This document shows, in pieces, positions 1 to 7,727 of a stretch of 22,663 nucleotides of DNA. The notes beneath the pieces are model-generated. The model saw only the letters and a program-made list of their open reading frames with translations. It did not search any database and was not told where the DNA came from. The stretch is taken from positions 1-22,663 of the forward strand of contig JAEYPY010000052.1 in NCBI GenBank assembly GCA_023410295.1. Direction: 5' to 3'. The stretch's first letter is position 1. Every line of letters starts with the position of its first letter. A program made the position numbers and the translations under genes. The stretch is from Pseudomonadota bacterium. Its GTDB lineage: Bacteria; Pseudomonadota; Alphaproteobacteria; Caulobacterales; Aquidulcibacteraceae.

Positions 1-1025
1 CCCCCGCGCCGCTACGGGGGCCGCGCTCAGGCCCACGGTCGCGTGCTCCGCTGTTTGCGGCGCTCGATCTGGGCACGAACAATTGCCGTATGCTGATTGC
101 GGCGCCGGACGGCGAGGGCGGGCTCCGCGTCGTCGACGGCTTTTCCCGCATCGTCCGCCTGGGCGAAGGGCTCGCGCACACCGGCCGCTTGAGCGAGGGC
201 GCGATGGCGCGCGCTTACCAGGCGCTGCAGGCATGTGCGCAGCGCATCGAAGCGCGTGGCCCGGTGGCCGTCGGCTGTGTGGCGACGCAGGCTTGCCGCG
301 CGGCGGCGAACGGCGAAACGTTTCTGAAACGGGTCGAGACCGATCTCGGCCTTCGCTTCAATGTGATTAGCCCCGAGGAAGAAGCGAAGCTCTCCGTCTT
401 AGGTTGCCGCAGCTTGCTGGAGCCCGAATCGGAGATCGCGCTCATCGTCGATATCGGCGGCGGGTCGACAGAACTTTCCTGGGTCTCGCCGAAGGATGTC
501 CTGGCACAAGGCCTGGACGCGCCGATCCTCGCCTGGGGCTCGGCGCCGCTCGGCGTTGTCACGCTGGCGGAAGAAGAGAGCGAACCCGAAAGCGGCCGCG
601 CCGAATGGTTCGAAGCGCTGGTGCAGCGGCTTTCCGAAACGCTCGCGCCGATCGGCAATGCGCAGCACCTTCGGCAATCCTTCCTCGAAGGCCGCGCCCA
701 CGTCATTGGCACCTCCGGCACCGTGACCAGTCTCGCCGGCGTGCACATGAAGCTGCCGCGCTATCAACGTTCGCGCGTTGATGGCTATTGGTTCGACGTC
801 GGTGAATGCCGCGCCACGATCGCGCACATGCTCGGTCAATCTCTGGACGAGCGCGCCACCAATGCTTGCGTTGGGCCGGAGCGAGCCGATCTTGTGGTGT
901 TTGGCGGCGCGATCCTCGATGCGGTGCTGCGGGTCTGGCCAACCGACCGCATTCGTGTCGCCGACCGCGGTTTGCGCGAAGGCGTGTTGATGCGGCTGAT
1001 GGCCGAGCACGGGGCGTCGCGATGA
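1..1025 (+). CDS. Ppx/GppA-family phosphatase-like protein, 5' end outside window
   Basis: The reading frame is open to the left edge (first full codon at base 3), so the start lies outside. The sequence shows the N-terminal ATP/phosphate-loop motif LDLGTNNCRMLIA at about bases 66-104, the segment ISPEEEAKLS corresponding to the catalytic glutamate region, and the second phosphate-binding motif VDIGGGSTELSW near bases 447-482. Together these define the sugar-kinase/actin-fold Ppx-GppA family, which cleaves polyphosphate or pppGpp. About 340 residues are visible and no C-terminal HD domain follows, so this is the short form. It overlaps rlmE by four bases (ATGA), an arrangement known in alphaproteobacteria. 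The NNC in place of the usual SNS in the first motif separates it from the second family member at 13425-14918. Family membership is clear; the substrate is not. Confidence 0.9.
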   Translation, partial: PAPLRGPRSGPRSRAPLFAALDLGTNNCRMLIAAPDGEGGLRVVDGFSRIVRLGEGLAHTGRLSEGAMARAYQALQACAQRIEARGPVAVGCVATQACRAAANGETFLKRVETDLGLRFNVISPEEEAKLSVLGCRSLLEPESEIALIVDIGGGSTELSWVSPKDVLAQGLDAPILAWGSAPLGVVTLAEEESEPESGRAEWFEALVQRLSETLAPIGNAQHLRQSFLEGRAHVIGTSGTVTSLAGVHMKLPRYQRSRVDGYWFDVGECRATIAHMLGQSLDERATNACVGPERADLVVFGGAILDAVLRVWPTDRIRVADRGLREGVLMRLMAEHGASR

Positions 1026-1726
1026 GCAACGAACAACCGCCAAAGCGCCGCTGGACCGGCAAGCCGAAAGGCGCGAGCGGCGAGCGCCAGCTGGCGCAGA
1101 ACGTCAAGAACAAGAAGCTGGACGAAAGCTCCAAGAACTGGGTGCGCCGCCAGCTCAACGATCCTTACGTCGCGCGCGCCCGCGCCGACGGCTACCGCGC
1201 CCGCGCCGCGTATAAGCTGATCGAACTCGATCAGCAGTTTCATTTTCTGAAGAAGGGCGCGCGCGTTATTGATCTGGGCGCGGCGCCAGGCGGCTGGGCG
1301 CAAGTGGCGGTGAAGCGCGGCTGCAAGGTGGTCGGCGTTGATCTTCTGCCGATCGAGCCGCTCGCGGGCGCCACGTTCTTTGAGGCCGACATCCTCGCGC
1401 CGGAAACGGCGGCGCTGCTGCTCGATGCGCTTGGCGGGCCGCCCGAGATCGTCCTCTCCGACATGGCCGCAAACACCACCGGCCACGCCAAGACCGACCA
1501 GATCCGTACCGGCGCGCTCGCCGAAGCCGCCGCCGAATTCGCGTTGGAGCACCTCGCGCCTGGCGGCACGTTTGTCACCAAGGCCTTCCAAGGCGGCCTC
1601 GACAGCGCGCTGCTCGCGCGCCTCAAACAGAACTTCGCGTCGGTGCGCCACGCCAAACCGCCAGCGAGCCGGGCGGAAAGCGCGGAGGTCTATGTCGTGG
1701 CGCTGCAGCGGAAGGCCATGAGCTGA
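1022..1726 (+). CDS. rlmE: 23S rRNA (uridine-2'-O)-methyltransferase RlmE (FtsJ/RrmJ)
   Basis: RlmE methylates the 2'-OH of U2552 (E. coli numbering) in the A loop of 23S rRNA late in 50S assembly, using SAM. The 234-residue product has the Rossmann SAM motif VIDLGAAPGGWAQVA at residues 82-96. The catalytic tetrad is complete: K65, D147, K187 and E222, with the last three at the same spacing as D124, K164 and E199 of E. coli. A basic N-terminal extension of roughly 25 residues precedes the conserved core. I chose the ATG at 1022 because it overlaps the upstream stop and gives a family-like length; an in-frame start further upstream would lie deep inside the Ppx-like gene. It is translationally coupled to that gene. 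Confidence 0.96.
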   Translation: MSNEQPPKRRWTGKPKGASGERQLAQNVKNKKLDESSKNWVRRQLNDPYVARARADGYRARAAYKLIELDQQFHFLKKGARVIDLGAAPGGWAQVAVKRGCKVVGVDLLPIEPLAGATFFEADILAPETAALLLDALGGPPEIVLSDMAANTTGHAKTDQIRTGALAEAAAEFALEHLAPGGTFVTKAFQGGLDSALLARLKQNFASVRHAKPPASRAESAEVYVVALQRKAMS

Positions 1727-1730
1727 GTCG

Positions 1731-2939
1731 ATGACGAGGATTAGGGTGTTTCGCACCGTTGTTGGGATGGCCGTCGCCGCAGCCGCGTTTCTCTCTCAAG
1801 CGGCGACGGCCTGCTCGGTGACGGCCGATTACGTTGTTCCGTCCAATTTCGAATTGGTCCAGATTGCGGACGCCATTGTAGTTGCAACGCCCCTGCGCCA
1901 AACGGGCAGCTGGGATGAGAGTGCCGGGCCGAGCGTTCGCTTCCGTGTTCAGGAAGCACTGAAGGGCGAAACGCCGCTGGAGTTGATGTTGCCGGAGACA
2001 ACACTTGGCCAGGTCGCGTTGGGCGACCCAAACCGATTGATCGGCGCACACCCGGACGCTCATTCCGGCGGATGCATTCGGCGGACATTTCGCAGAGGCC
2101 AACCTGCAGTGCTGTTCCTCGCGCGTGATGCGGGAGGACAGTGGCGTCAACTCGGATTTCCGTTCGCCCGTGTCAGTGAAGATCATTTCGGCTCCGACGC
2201 GCTGTGGCCACACACCGTGCGCACGTATCTGGCGATTCAATCCGAGTACGGGCCCATGGAGCAACTCGCCGCCCTGGAGCGCATCATGCAGGACGAGCTT
2301 GCGAACCCGCAAACGGAGGCTCAGCGCGAGCGTGCGAGAGACATTTTAAGCCACCTGATGTCTAGATCGCAGTGGAAGCCAACGCAGTATCTGATTGACA
2401 CCTATGAGGTGCTGGAGCGGGGGGAGACGCCGCGTTTTGCCTTCCGTCCTCGCGAAGCAGACCAGGAACAATCTGCGGCACAGGCGCTCACCCTAGCGCT
2501 GTTTGGCGAGCGCGTTTTGAGAACGGACTCTCAAACCGAACAAATGAGGTTTGTGCTCAACTCGCTGGTGCACGGCGATCACCCAGACTCGGTGCAGCTG
2601 TTCGAGCGGATTCTCGCCGACGAGCCTAATGCGTGGCAGTTTGGGTCTGCTATCGAGTTTCTGGCAAGGCACGGGCAGTATGTGCGGGCATACGACCTAA
2701 TCGAGGAGCGGGCTTTGACGATGCTGGAGACAGCGGACGATGCGGGCGCCCTAGCGTTGATTCGCAGTATCCAGCAAACGCAGCTTGGAGAAGGTGACTG
2801 GATGGAACACCCCCGGTGGGCCGACTTTCCGCAGATCGCGCGTCGCTGGCCAGCGCTGGCCCAACGCCTTTGGGACTACCAGGTTCAGCGGTTCGGCGAA
2901 GACCGAGCCTACCCATTTCCCGACGTCGAGCTCTATTGA
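1731..2939 (+). CDS. Secreted protein of unknown function, possible NTR/TIMP-like N-terminal domain
   Basis: I do not recognise a named gene. The 402-residue product has a clear Sec signal (basic start, then a hydrophobic run to about residue 25) ending ATA before C28. Only two cysteines appear, C28 and C115. Between them the pattern IADAIVVATP ... VRFRVQEALKGE (residues 45-80), then GGC and RRGQPAVLFLARD (113-132), resembles netrin/TIMP-like secreted domains, in which a mature N-terminal Cys pairs with a later Cys. That is a fold-level guess. The C-terminal 240 residues look helical, with repeat-like segments (for example SVQLFERILADEPNAW, AYDLIEERALTML), possibly solenoid. The -3 residue of the signal site is Ala, so lipoprotein processing is possible but not typical. 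The gene begins 4 bases after rlmE. By eye its codon use is less GC-biased than its neighbours, suggesting a later insertion. Confidence 0.75.
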   Translation: MTRIRVFRTVVGMAVAAAAFLSQAATACSVTADYVVPSNFELVQIADAIVVATPLRQTGSWDESAGPSVRFRVQEALKGETPLELMLPETTLGQVALGDPNRLIGAHPDAHSGGCIRRTFRRGQPAVLFLARDAGGQWRQLGFPFARVSEDHFGSDALWPHTVRTYLAIQSEYGPMEQLAALERIMQDELANPQTEAQRERARDILSHLMSRSQWKPTQYLIDTYEVLERGETPRFAFRPREADQEQSAAQALTLALFGERVLRTDSQTEQMRFVLNSLVHGDHPDSVQLFERILADEPNAWQFGSAIEFLARHGQYVRAYDLIEERALTMLETADDAGALALIRSIQQTQLGEGDWMEHPRWADFPQIARRWPALAQRLWDYQVQRFGEDRAYPFPDVELY

Positions 2940-3004
2940 GGTCGGCACCGTCGACTTAGCGTAGAACGCTGGACAATCCGCTTCAGAATCTCTACCAGCC
3001 GTCC
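2940..3004 (+). promoter_or_regulatory. guaB leader: Short gap before guaB, probable promoter region
   Basis: This 65-base gap has no gene and no clear terminator hairpin. A TTGAGG at 2936-2941 and either TAGCGT (2957-2962) or TAGAAC (2962-2967) could be -35 and -10 elements, but the spacings (15 or 20) are poor. A GANTC motif (GAATC) lies at 2986-2990, 14 bases before the guaB start. No Shine-Dalgarno sequence is evident before the guaB ATG. A guaB promoter here is inferred from the change of gene function rather than from a strong motif. Confidence 0.25.
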
Positions 3005-4465
3005 ATGGAAATCCGTGAAGCTTTGACCTTTGACGACGTGCTCCTCGAACCGGGCGCGTCCGAAGTGCTGCCCGCCGATGTGAGCACCGCGACGCGTCTC
3101 ACGCGCGGCATCAGTCTCAATATCCCCCTTATCTCCGCCGCCATGGACACCGTCACCGAGGCGCGGCTCGCCATCGCCATGGCGCAGGCCGGGGGCCTCG
3201 GCGTCATTCATCGCAACATGACGCCGGAGGAGCAGGCCGACCAGGTCAAGATGGTCAAGAAGTTCGAGAGCGGCATGGTGATCGATCCGATCACGATCCA
3301 TCCGGATCAGACCATCGGCGAGATCGTCATGATCAAGGAAGCGCGGAGAATCTCCGGCTTTCCGGTGGTCGATCGCGACAGCCGCAAACTGGTCGGCATT
3401 CTCACCAATCGCGACATGCGCTTCGCCGACATGAACGAGCGCGTCGCCGATTTGATGACCAAGGACAACCTCATCACCGTGCGCGACGGCGTGAATGAGG
3501 GCGAAGCCAAGAAGCTCCTGCATAAGCACCGCATCGAGCGCGTGATCGTCGTCGATGACGCCGGCCGCGTCACTGGCCTCATCACGGTGAAGGATTTCGA
3601 AAAGGCGCAAGCCTTTCCCAATCGCGCCAAGGATGAACGCGGGCGGCTGCTGGTGGGTGCAGCATCGACGATCGGCGATGCCGGCTATGAACGTTCGCTG
3701 GCGCTGATCGAAGCGGGCGTCGATGTCGTGGTGATCGATACCGCGCACGGCCATTCGCAAGGCGTGCTGCACGCGGTCGACCGCATCAAGCGCGCCTCGA
3801 ACAAGACGCAGATCATCGCCGGCAACATCGCCACCGCCGATGGCGCCAAAGCGCTGATCGATGCGGGCGCGGATGCTGTGAAGGTCGGCATCGGGCCGGG
3901 CTCGATCTGCACCACGCGCATCGTCGCCGGCGTCGGCGTGCCGCAACTCACCGCTGTGATGGACGCCGCACGCGCGGCGCAGAAGGCCGACGTGCCGGTG
4001 ATCGCCGACGGCGGCATCAAGTTTTCGGGTGACCTCGCCAAAGCCATCGCGGGCGGCGCGGAAGTGGCGATGATCGGCTCGTTGCTGGCCGGCAGCGAAG
4101 AAGCGCCGGGCGATATCATCCTCTATCAGGGACGCTCCTATAAGAGCTATCGCGGCATGGGCTCACTCGGCGCCATGGCGCGCGGCTCGGCCGATCGCTA
4201 CTTTCAAAAAGAAGTCACCGATCAGATGAAGCTGGTGCCCGAGGGCATCGAAGGCCGCGTGCCGTTCAAGGGCCCGGTGGCCAACATCATCCATCAATTG
4301 ATCGGCGGTTTGCGCGCGTCGATGGGCTATGTCGGCGCGGCGAACCTCAAGGAAATGCGCGAGAAGGCGAAGTTCGTGAAAATCTCCGCGGCCGGCCTTC
4401 GCGAAAGCCACGTGCACGACGTCGCCATCACACGCGAGGCGCCGAATTACCCGTTAGGGAGCTAG
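3005..4465 (+). CDS. guaB: IMP dehydrogenase
   Basis: IMP dehydrogenase oxidises IMP to XMP with NAD+, the committed step of GMP synthesis. The 486-residue length is typical. The start MEIREALTFDDVLLEP matches the family N-terminus. The (beta/alpha)8 barrel is split by a Bateman domain of two CBS repeats (about residues 93-205). The catalytic loop GIGPGSICTTRIVAGVG carries the nucleophile C302. The active-site flap is seen as KSYRGMGSLGAM and later VPEGIEGRVPFKG. Bacterial CBS modules bind ATP or GTP and tune activity, so feedback by purine nucleotides is likely. The VOC gene follows after 4 bases and may be cotranscribed. The purine genes purM and purN lie a few kilobases away on the other strand. 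Confidence 0.98.
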   Translation: MEIREALTFDDVLLEPGASEVLPADVSTATRLTRGISLNIPLISAAMDTVTEARLAIAMAQAGGLGVIHRNMTPEEQADQVKMVKKFESGMVIDPITIHPDQTIGEIVMIKEARRISGFPVVDRDSRKLVGILTNRDMRFADMNERVADLMTKDNLITVRDGVNEGEAKKLLHKHRIERVIVVDDAGRVTGLITVKDFEKAQAFPNRAKDERGRLLVGAASTIGDAGYERSLALIEAGVDVVVIDTAHGHSQGVLHAVDRIKRASNKTQIIAGNIATADGAKALIDAGADAVKVGIGPGSICTTRIVAGVGVPQLTAVMDAARAAQKADVPVIADGGIKFSGDLAKAIAGGAEVAMIGSLLAGSEEAPGDIILYQGRSYKSYRGMGSLGAMARGSADRYFQKEVTDQMKLVPEGIEGRVPFKGPVANIIHQLIGGLRASMGYVGAANLKEMREKAKFVKISAAGLRESHVHDVAITREAPNYPLGS

Positions 4466-4469
4466 GGCC

Positions 4470-4853
4470 ATGGAGAAGGGCAATTTTATCCAGATCACGC
4501 CCTTCATGCACGTGCCGGAGCTTGGGGCCGCGCTTTCGTTCTTCAATGATGTGCTTGGCTTCAAAACGCTCTTCCGCGAGAGCGACTACGCCTACATCGA
4601 ACGAGAAGGCTGCGGCATCCGCATGTTGCAGAACCATGGGCAGGACGGCGCGCCGCCCGGAAACCGGCGGTTTTGCTATTATGTCGATGTGCGCGACGTC
4701 GATGCGCTCTACGCTGAACTCAAGCCCAAGCTCGATCAGCTGCCACCGCGCGACGTACATGGGCCAGCGGATAAGCCCTACAGACAGCGCGAATTGCTGG
4801 TGCTCGCGCCTGACGGCAACTTGATTGCGTTCGGCCAAGCCATCAAATCCTGA
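4470..4853 (+). CDS. VOC-fold (glyoxalase/bleomycin-resistance-like) protein
   Basis: The 127-residue product shows the vicinal-oxygen-chelate pattern. ITPFMHVPELGAALSFFNDVLGF at the N-terminus is the first beta-alpha-beta unit, and LLVLAPDGNLIAFGQ at the C-terminus is the closing strand. The position that is normally a metal-binding Glu (DPDGNxIEF in glyoxalases) is Ala here, and no clear His/Glu metal set is seen. It therefore resembles the metal-free bleomycin-resistance-like subgroup, which binds or sequesters small molecules, more than an active glyoxalase. It lies 4 bases after guaB and 34 before the methyltransferase, suggesting cotranscription. The actual ligand cannot be told from sequence. 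Confidence 0.85.
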   Translation: MEKGNFIQITPFMHVPELGAALSFFNDVLGFKTLFRESDYAYIEREGCGIRMLQNHGQDGAPPGNRRFCYYVDVRDVDALYAELKPKLDQLPPRDVHGPADKPYRQRELLVLAPDGNLIAFGQAIKS

Positions 4854-4887
4854 ATCCATCCATTCTCTTCTTTGCGGGGTTCCTCCC

Positions 4888-6165
4888 ATGCGTCCAGGCG
4901 CGCGCCAGCAGGCGGCCATTGAAATTCTCTCCACGCTCGAAAGCCAGCGCCGGCCTGCCGCCGATGCGGTGAAGGCGTGGATGCTCTCGCATCGCTTCGC
5001 CGGCTCGAAAGACCGCGCCGAGATCGGTGACCTTGTGTTTGGCGCGTTGCGCTGGAAGCAATCGAGCGCTTGGCGCATGGGCGAAGACACCCCGCGCGCG
5101 TGGGTCTGGGGCGCGTTGCGCTGGGGCTTTGGCTGGAGCGCCGAGCAGATCGAGCAAAGCACCTACAACGATCCGCACGCGCCAGCCCCGCCGACCGAAG
5201 CCGAGCGCACCGCGCTTGCCGGCGACGACATCGCCAGTGCGCCAGCGTGGGTGCGCGGCGATTATCCCGAATGGCTGGAGCCCAGCTTCACGCGCGCCTT
5301 CGGCGATGCGCGGGCCGAAGAAGGCGCAGCGCTCGCAGGCCCCGCGCCGCTCGATCTGCGCACCAATACGTTGAAGGCGACGCGCGAAAAACTCATCGCC
5401 GCGCTCAGCGAAAGCCCCAAGCTCAGCGAAGCGCCGCAAGCGACGCCACACGCGCCCGAGGGCGTGCGCATTCCGTGGAAGCAGGGCCGCACGTTTCCGT
5501 GGGGCACGGAGCAAAGCTTCCTTAAAGGCTGGTTCGAAGTGCAGGACGAAGGCAGCCAACTCGCGGCGCTGATGAGCGGCGCCGAGCCCGGCATGCAAGT
5601 GGCTGACGTTTGCGCCGGCGGCGGCGGCAAGACGCTGGCGCTCGCCGCGCTGATGCAGAACAAGGGCCAGATCTACGCCTACGACATCGATCAGCGCCGT
5701 CTCGCGCCGCTGAAAGAGCGTGCCGACCGCGCCGGCGTCCGCAACATCCAGATTCGCACGCCGATGCGCACCAAGGATGCGCTCGAGGATCTACGCGATC
5801 GCATGGACGTCGTGTTCGTCGATGCGCCATGCACCGGCTCTGGCACCTGGCGGCGCAATCCGGACTCGAAATGGCGTCTTCGCCCCAATGCTCTGGCGAA
5901 GCGCCAGGAAGAGCAGCGCGGAGCGCTCGCCATGGCCGCGCCGCTGGTGAAGCCGGGCGGGCGGCTTGTTTATGTCACGTGTTCGGCGTTGCCGGAAGAA
6001 AACGAAGACGCGATGAGCGCCTTCCTCGGGTCGAATGAAGGTTTCGAGCCGGAGTCGATGAATGTGGCATTCCCAGCGCAAAAGCGCGGGGTTGGCCTGC
6101 AGATGACGCCGGCGCTCACCGGCTGCGATGGCTTCTACGTCAGCGTGCTAACGCGGACCGCCTAA
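4888..6165 (+). CDS. RsmB/NOP-family rRNA (cytosine-C5)-methyltransferase
   Basis: A class I SAM-dependent RNA m5C methyltransferase, probably acting on 16S rRNA. The 425-residue product has an N-terminal helical region (about 1-150) and then a Rossmann domain with SAM motif DVCAGGGGKTLALAA (240-254). Motif IV VDAPCTGSGTWRRNPDSKW holds C315, and motif VI VYVTCSALPEENED holds C365. These are the two cysteines of the RsmB mechanism: motif VI attacks C6 of cytosine and motif IV assists release. I chose the ATG at 4888; an in-frame ATG at 4825 would overlap the VOC gene and add 21 residues unlike the family. A GAATC (GANTC) lies at 4852-4856, upstream of this start. Its stop overlaps by four bases with the convergent gene. 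RsmB is the best guess, but other family members target other sites. Confidence 0.92.
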   Translation: MRPGARQQAAIEILSTLESQRRPAADAVKAWMLSHRFAGSKDRAEIGDLVFGALRWKQSSAWRMGEDTPRAWVWGALRWGFGWSAEQIEQSTYNDPHAPAPPTEAERTALAGDDIASAPAWVRGDYPEWLEPSFTRAFGDARAEEGAALAGPAPLDLRTNTLKATREKLIAALSESPKLSEAPQATPHAPEGVRIPWKQGRTFPWGTEQSFLKGWFEVQDEGSQLAALMSGAEPGMQVADVCAGGGGKTLALAALMQNKGQIYAYDIDQRRLAPLKERADRAGVRNIQIRTPMRTKDALEDLRDRMDVVFVDAPCTGSGTWRRNPDSKWRLRPNALAKRQEEQRGALAMAAPLVKPGGRLVYVTCSALPEENEDAMSAFLGSNEGFEPESMNVAFPAQKRGVGLQMTPALTGCDGFYVSVLTRTA

Positions 6166-6470
6166 GTTTCGATATCGACGTACTGGCCCATGCGTTCGTC
6201 GTGCGCGGCGTCGGCCGCCGCGTCATCCTGGGCAAAGCGCTCGGCGCGCGCGCTCTCCTGCGGCGGCGGGGGTTCATCGTCGCGCCGAGCGGCGCGGGCG
6301 GCGCGCTTCTTGTCCGCCAAGGCAGCGGGATCGACGCGCAGCTTTTCCTGCACCATTTCGCGGTGCGTGATCGCGCCCCCGAAATCGGCGGCCGCGCGCC
6401 CTCCTTTCTGTTCACGCGCCGAGGTTTGGGGGAACGCGCCGGCGGGTTCTATGGGCGTAATCGCGGCCAT
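6162..6470 (-). CDS. Small hydrophilic protein of unknown function
   Basis: I do not recognise it. The 102-residue product starts MAAITPIEPAGAFPQ. It then has a helical-looking stretch ITHREMVQEKLRVDPAALAD (about 34-53), a highly charged Ala/Arg/Asp-rich segment with PPPP at about 72-75, and ends GQYVDIET. There is no signal peptide, membrane span or cysteine; much is probably disordered. I support it as real because its codons are strongly G/C at third positions like its neighbours, and because its TAG stop overlaps the convergent methyltransferase stop in a four-base CTAA, the same junction type seen elsewhere here. Two plus-strand frames cover the same bases but give Arg/Gly-rich translations. 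No convincing ribosome-binding site is visible upstream. Confidence 0.65.
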   Translation of the reverse strand: MAAITPIEPAGAFPQTSAREQKGGRAAADFGGAITHREMVQEKLRVDPAALADKKRAARAARRDDEPPPPQESARAERFAQDDAAADAAHDERMGQYVDIET

Positions 6471-6557
6471 GGACGGGAGTGTGCGACATCGCGGTTAGAG
6501 TTTCGTTCATGAGTGTTGATAATTTCGGTTCAGCATGACGCACCATAACGCTGCCCG
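6471..6557. other. Divergent gap between the small unknown gene and the monooxygenase
   Basis: This 87-base gap is visibly more AT-rich than its surroundings (for example gttgataatttcgg at 6515-6528). It must carry promoters for two divergent genes. A TTGATA and a CATAAC are both present but 22 bases apart, too far for a standard promoter, so I do not call one. No hairpin terminator or palindromic operator stands out. Confidence 0.3.
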
Positions 6558-7727
6558 ATGAAGCCGCTTCAGATCGCCATCGCCGGCTGCGGCGTCGCGG
6601 GGCTCGCCGCGGCTGTGCTGCTGCGCCGCCAAGGCGCGCGCGTCGTGGTTTACGATCGGTTACATACGCCGAGGCCCATCGGATCAGGCCTCATCCTACA
6701 GCCAGTGGGTCTGCAGGTGCTCGACGCGCTGGGCGCGGGGGAAGCGATCCGCGCCTTGGGCGCGCCGATTCATCGGCTCTACGGCAAGAGCGGAGCGCGC
6801 GTCGTGCTCGACGTCCGCTACGCCGCGCGCGGCAAGCAAAATCCAGTCGGCGTCAGTGTGCATCGCGGCGCACTCTTTCATGTGCTTCATGAAACCGCGC
6901 GCCATGCGGGAGCGGAGTTTGAGACGGGGCGCGAGATCGTCAACGCTAGCGATGGCCGCGTGCACTTCGCCGGCGGCGGCGCGAGCCCGCGCTTCGATCT
7001 CATCATCGATGCCCTCGGGGCGCGTTCGACGCTCTCGGCGAAGCAACATACGCTGCTCGCGTTCGGCGCGTTGTGGGCAAGCCTTAACTGGGCCGGCGAT
7101 TTCGATCCGCATGCGTTGGAGCAGCGCTACGAAGCCGCGCGTAAGATGGTGGGCGTTCTGCCGATCGGACGCGTGCCCGGGCGCGATGGCGCACACGCGG
7201 CCTTCTTCTGGAGCTTGAAGCACGGCGATCGTGATGCATGGCGCGCGCGCAGCATCGACGCCTGGAAAGCGGATGTGCTGGCGCTCTGGCCACAGACCGC
7301 GCCGCTGCTGGCGCAGATCACCGCCCACGACGATCTCGTGTTCGCGTCCTATGCGCACCGTACGCTGCGCGAACCGCTATCCCGCAACTGCGTGCATGTC
7401 GGCGATTCCTGGCACTGCACCAGCCCGCAGCTCGGCCAAGGCGCCAACATGGCGCTGCTGGACGCCTATGCGCTGGCGCATGCGCTTGAAAGTCAGAGTG
7501 ATCTACAACTCGCGTTGCATGAATACGCCCGTATGCGCCTCTGGCACGTCCGGCTTTATCAGAGCGCATCCTATCTCTTCACGCCGGCTTATCAGTCCGA
7601 CAGCGCGGCGTTCGCGTGGATTCGCGATTTCATCATGTCGCCGCTTGCGCGCGTTCCGCCGATGCCGGCGCTGCTGGCCATGCTAGTCGCGGGCGAACTT
7701 GGCGCGCCGCTTTCGGCGCTGCGTTAG
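6558..7727 (+). CDS. FAD-dependent monooxygenase (PHBH/UbiH-like, group A)
   Basis: A flavoprotein hydroxylase that would use NAD(P)H and O2 on an aromatic or similar substrate; the substrate is unknown. The 389-residue product begins with the dinucleotide-binding motif IAGCGVAGLAAAVLLRRQG (GxGxxG at residues 10-15) and an acidic residue at the end of strand 2 (VVVYDR). The DG-type motif is DLIIDALGARS, with D151 followed by Ala instead of Gly. The FAD ribityl motif CVHVGDSWHCTSPQLGQGAN (GD at 282-283) is canonical. The C-terminus (PAYQSDS ... PMPALLAM) is typical of a less-studied clade. It stands alone between two minus-strand units; its stop overlaps that of purN in a four-base TTAG. It is not evidently part of a catabolic cluster. 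Confidence 0.9.
   Translation: MKPLQIAIAGCGVAGLAAAVLLRRQGARVVVYDRLHTPRPIGSGLILQPVGLQVLDALGAGEAIRALGAPIHRLYGKSGARVVLDVRYAARGKQNPVGVSVHRGALFHVLHETARHAGAEFETGREIVNASDGRVHFAGGGASPRFDLIIDALGARSTLSAKQHTLLAFGALWASLNWAGDFDPHALEQRYEAARKMVGVLPIGRVPGRDGAHAAFFWSLKHGDRDAWRARSIDAWKADVLALWPQTAPLLAQITAHDDLVFASYAHRTLREPLSRNCVHVGDSWHCTSPQLGQGANMALLDAYALAHALESQSDLQLALHEYARMRLWHVRLYQSASYLFTPAYQSDSAAFAWIRDFIMSPLARVPPMPALLAMLVAGELGAPLSALR

Noticed and set aside
1806..1817. Lipobox in the secreted protein (ATAC)
   Set aside because: Position -3 is Ala rather than Leu/Val/Ile, so lipoprotein processing is not well supported; ordinary cleavage before C28 is equally likely.
2933..3946. A 337-codon minus-strand open frame
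   Set aside because: It lies opposite guaB and has the His/Asp/Arg-rich look of an antisense translation.
6374..6503. Short minus-strand frame beginning near 6503 (MNETLTAMSHTPV...)
   Set aside because: It runs out of frame into the 102-residue gene, stops after about 32 codons and has no ribosome-binding site.
6190..6512. Plus-strand frames opposite the small 102-residue gene
   Set aside because: Their translations are Arg/Gly-rich and lack start signals; the minus frame has better third-position GC and a stop overlap like other genes here.
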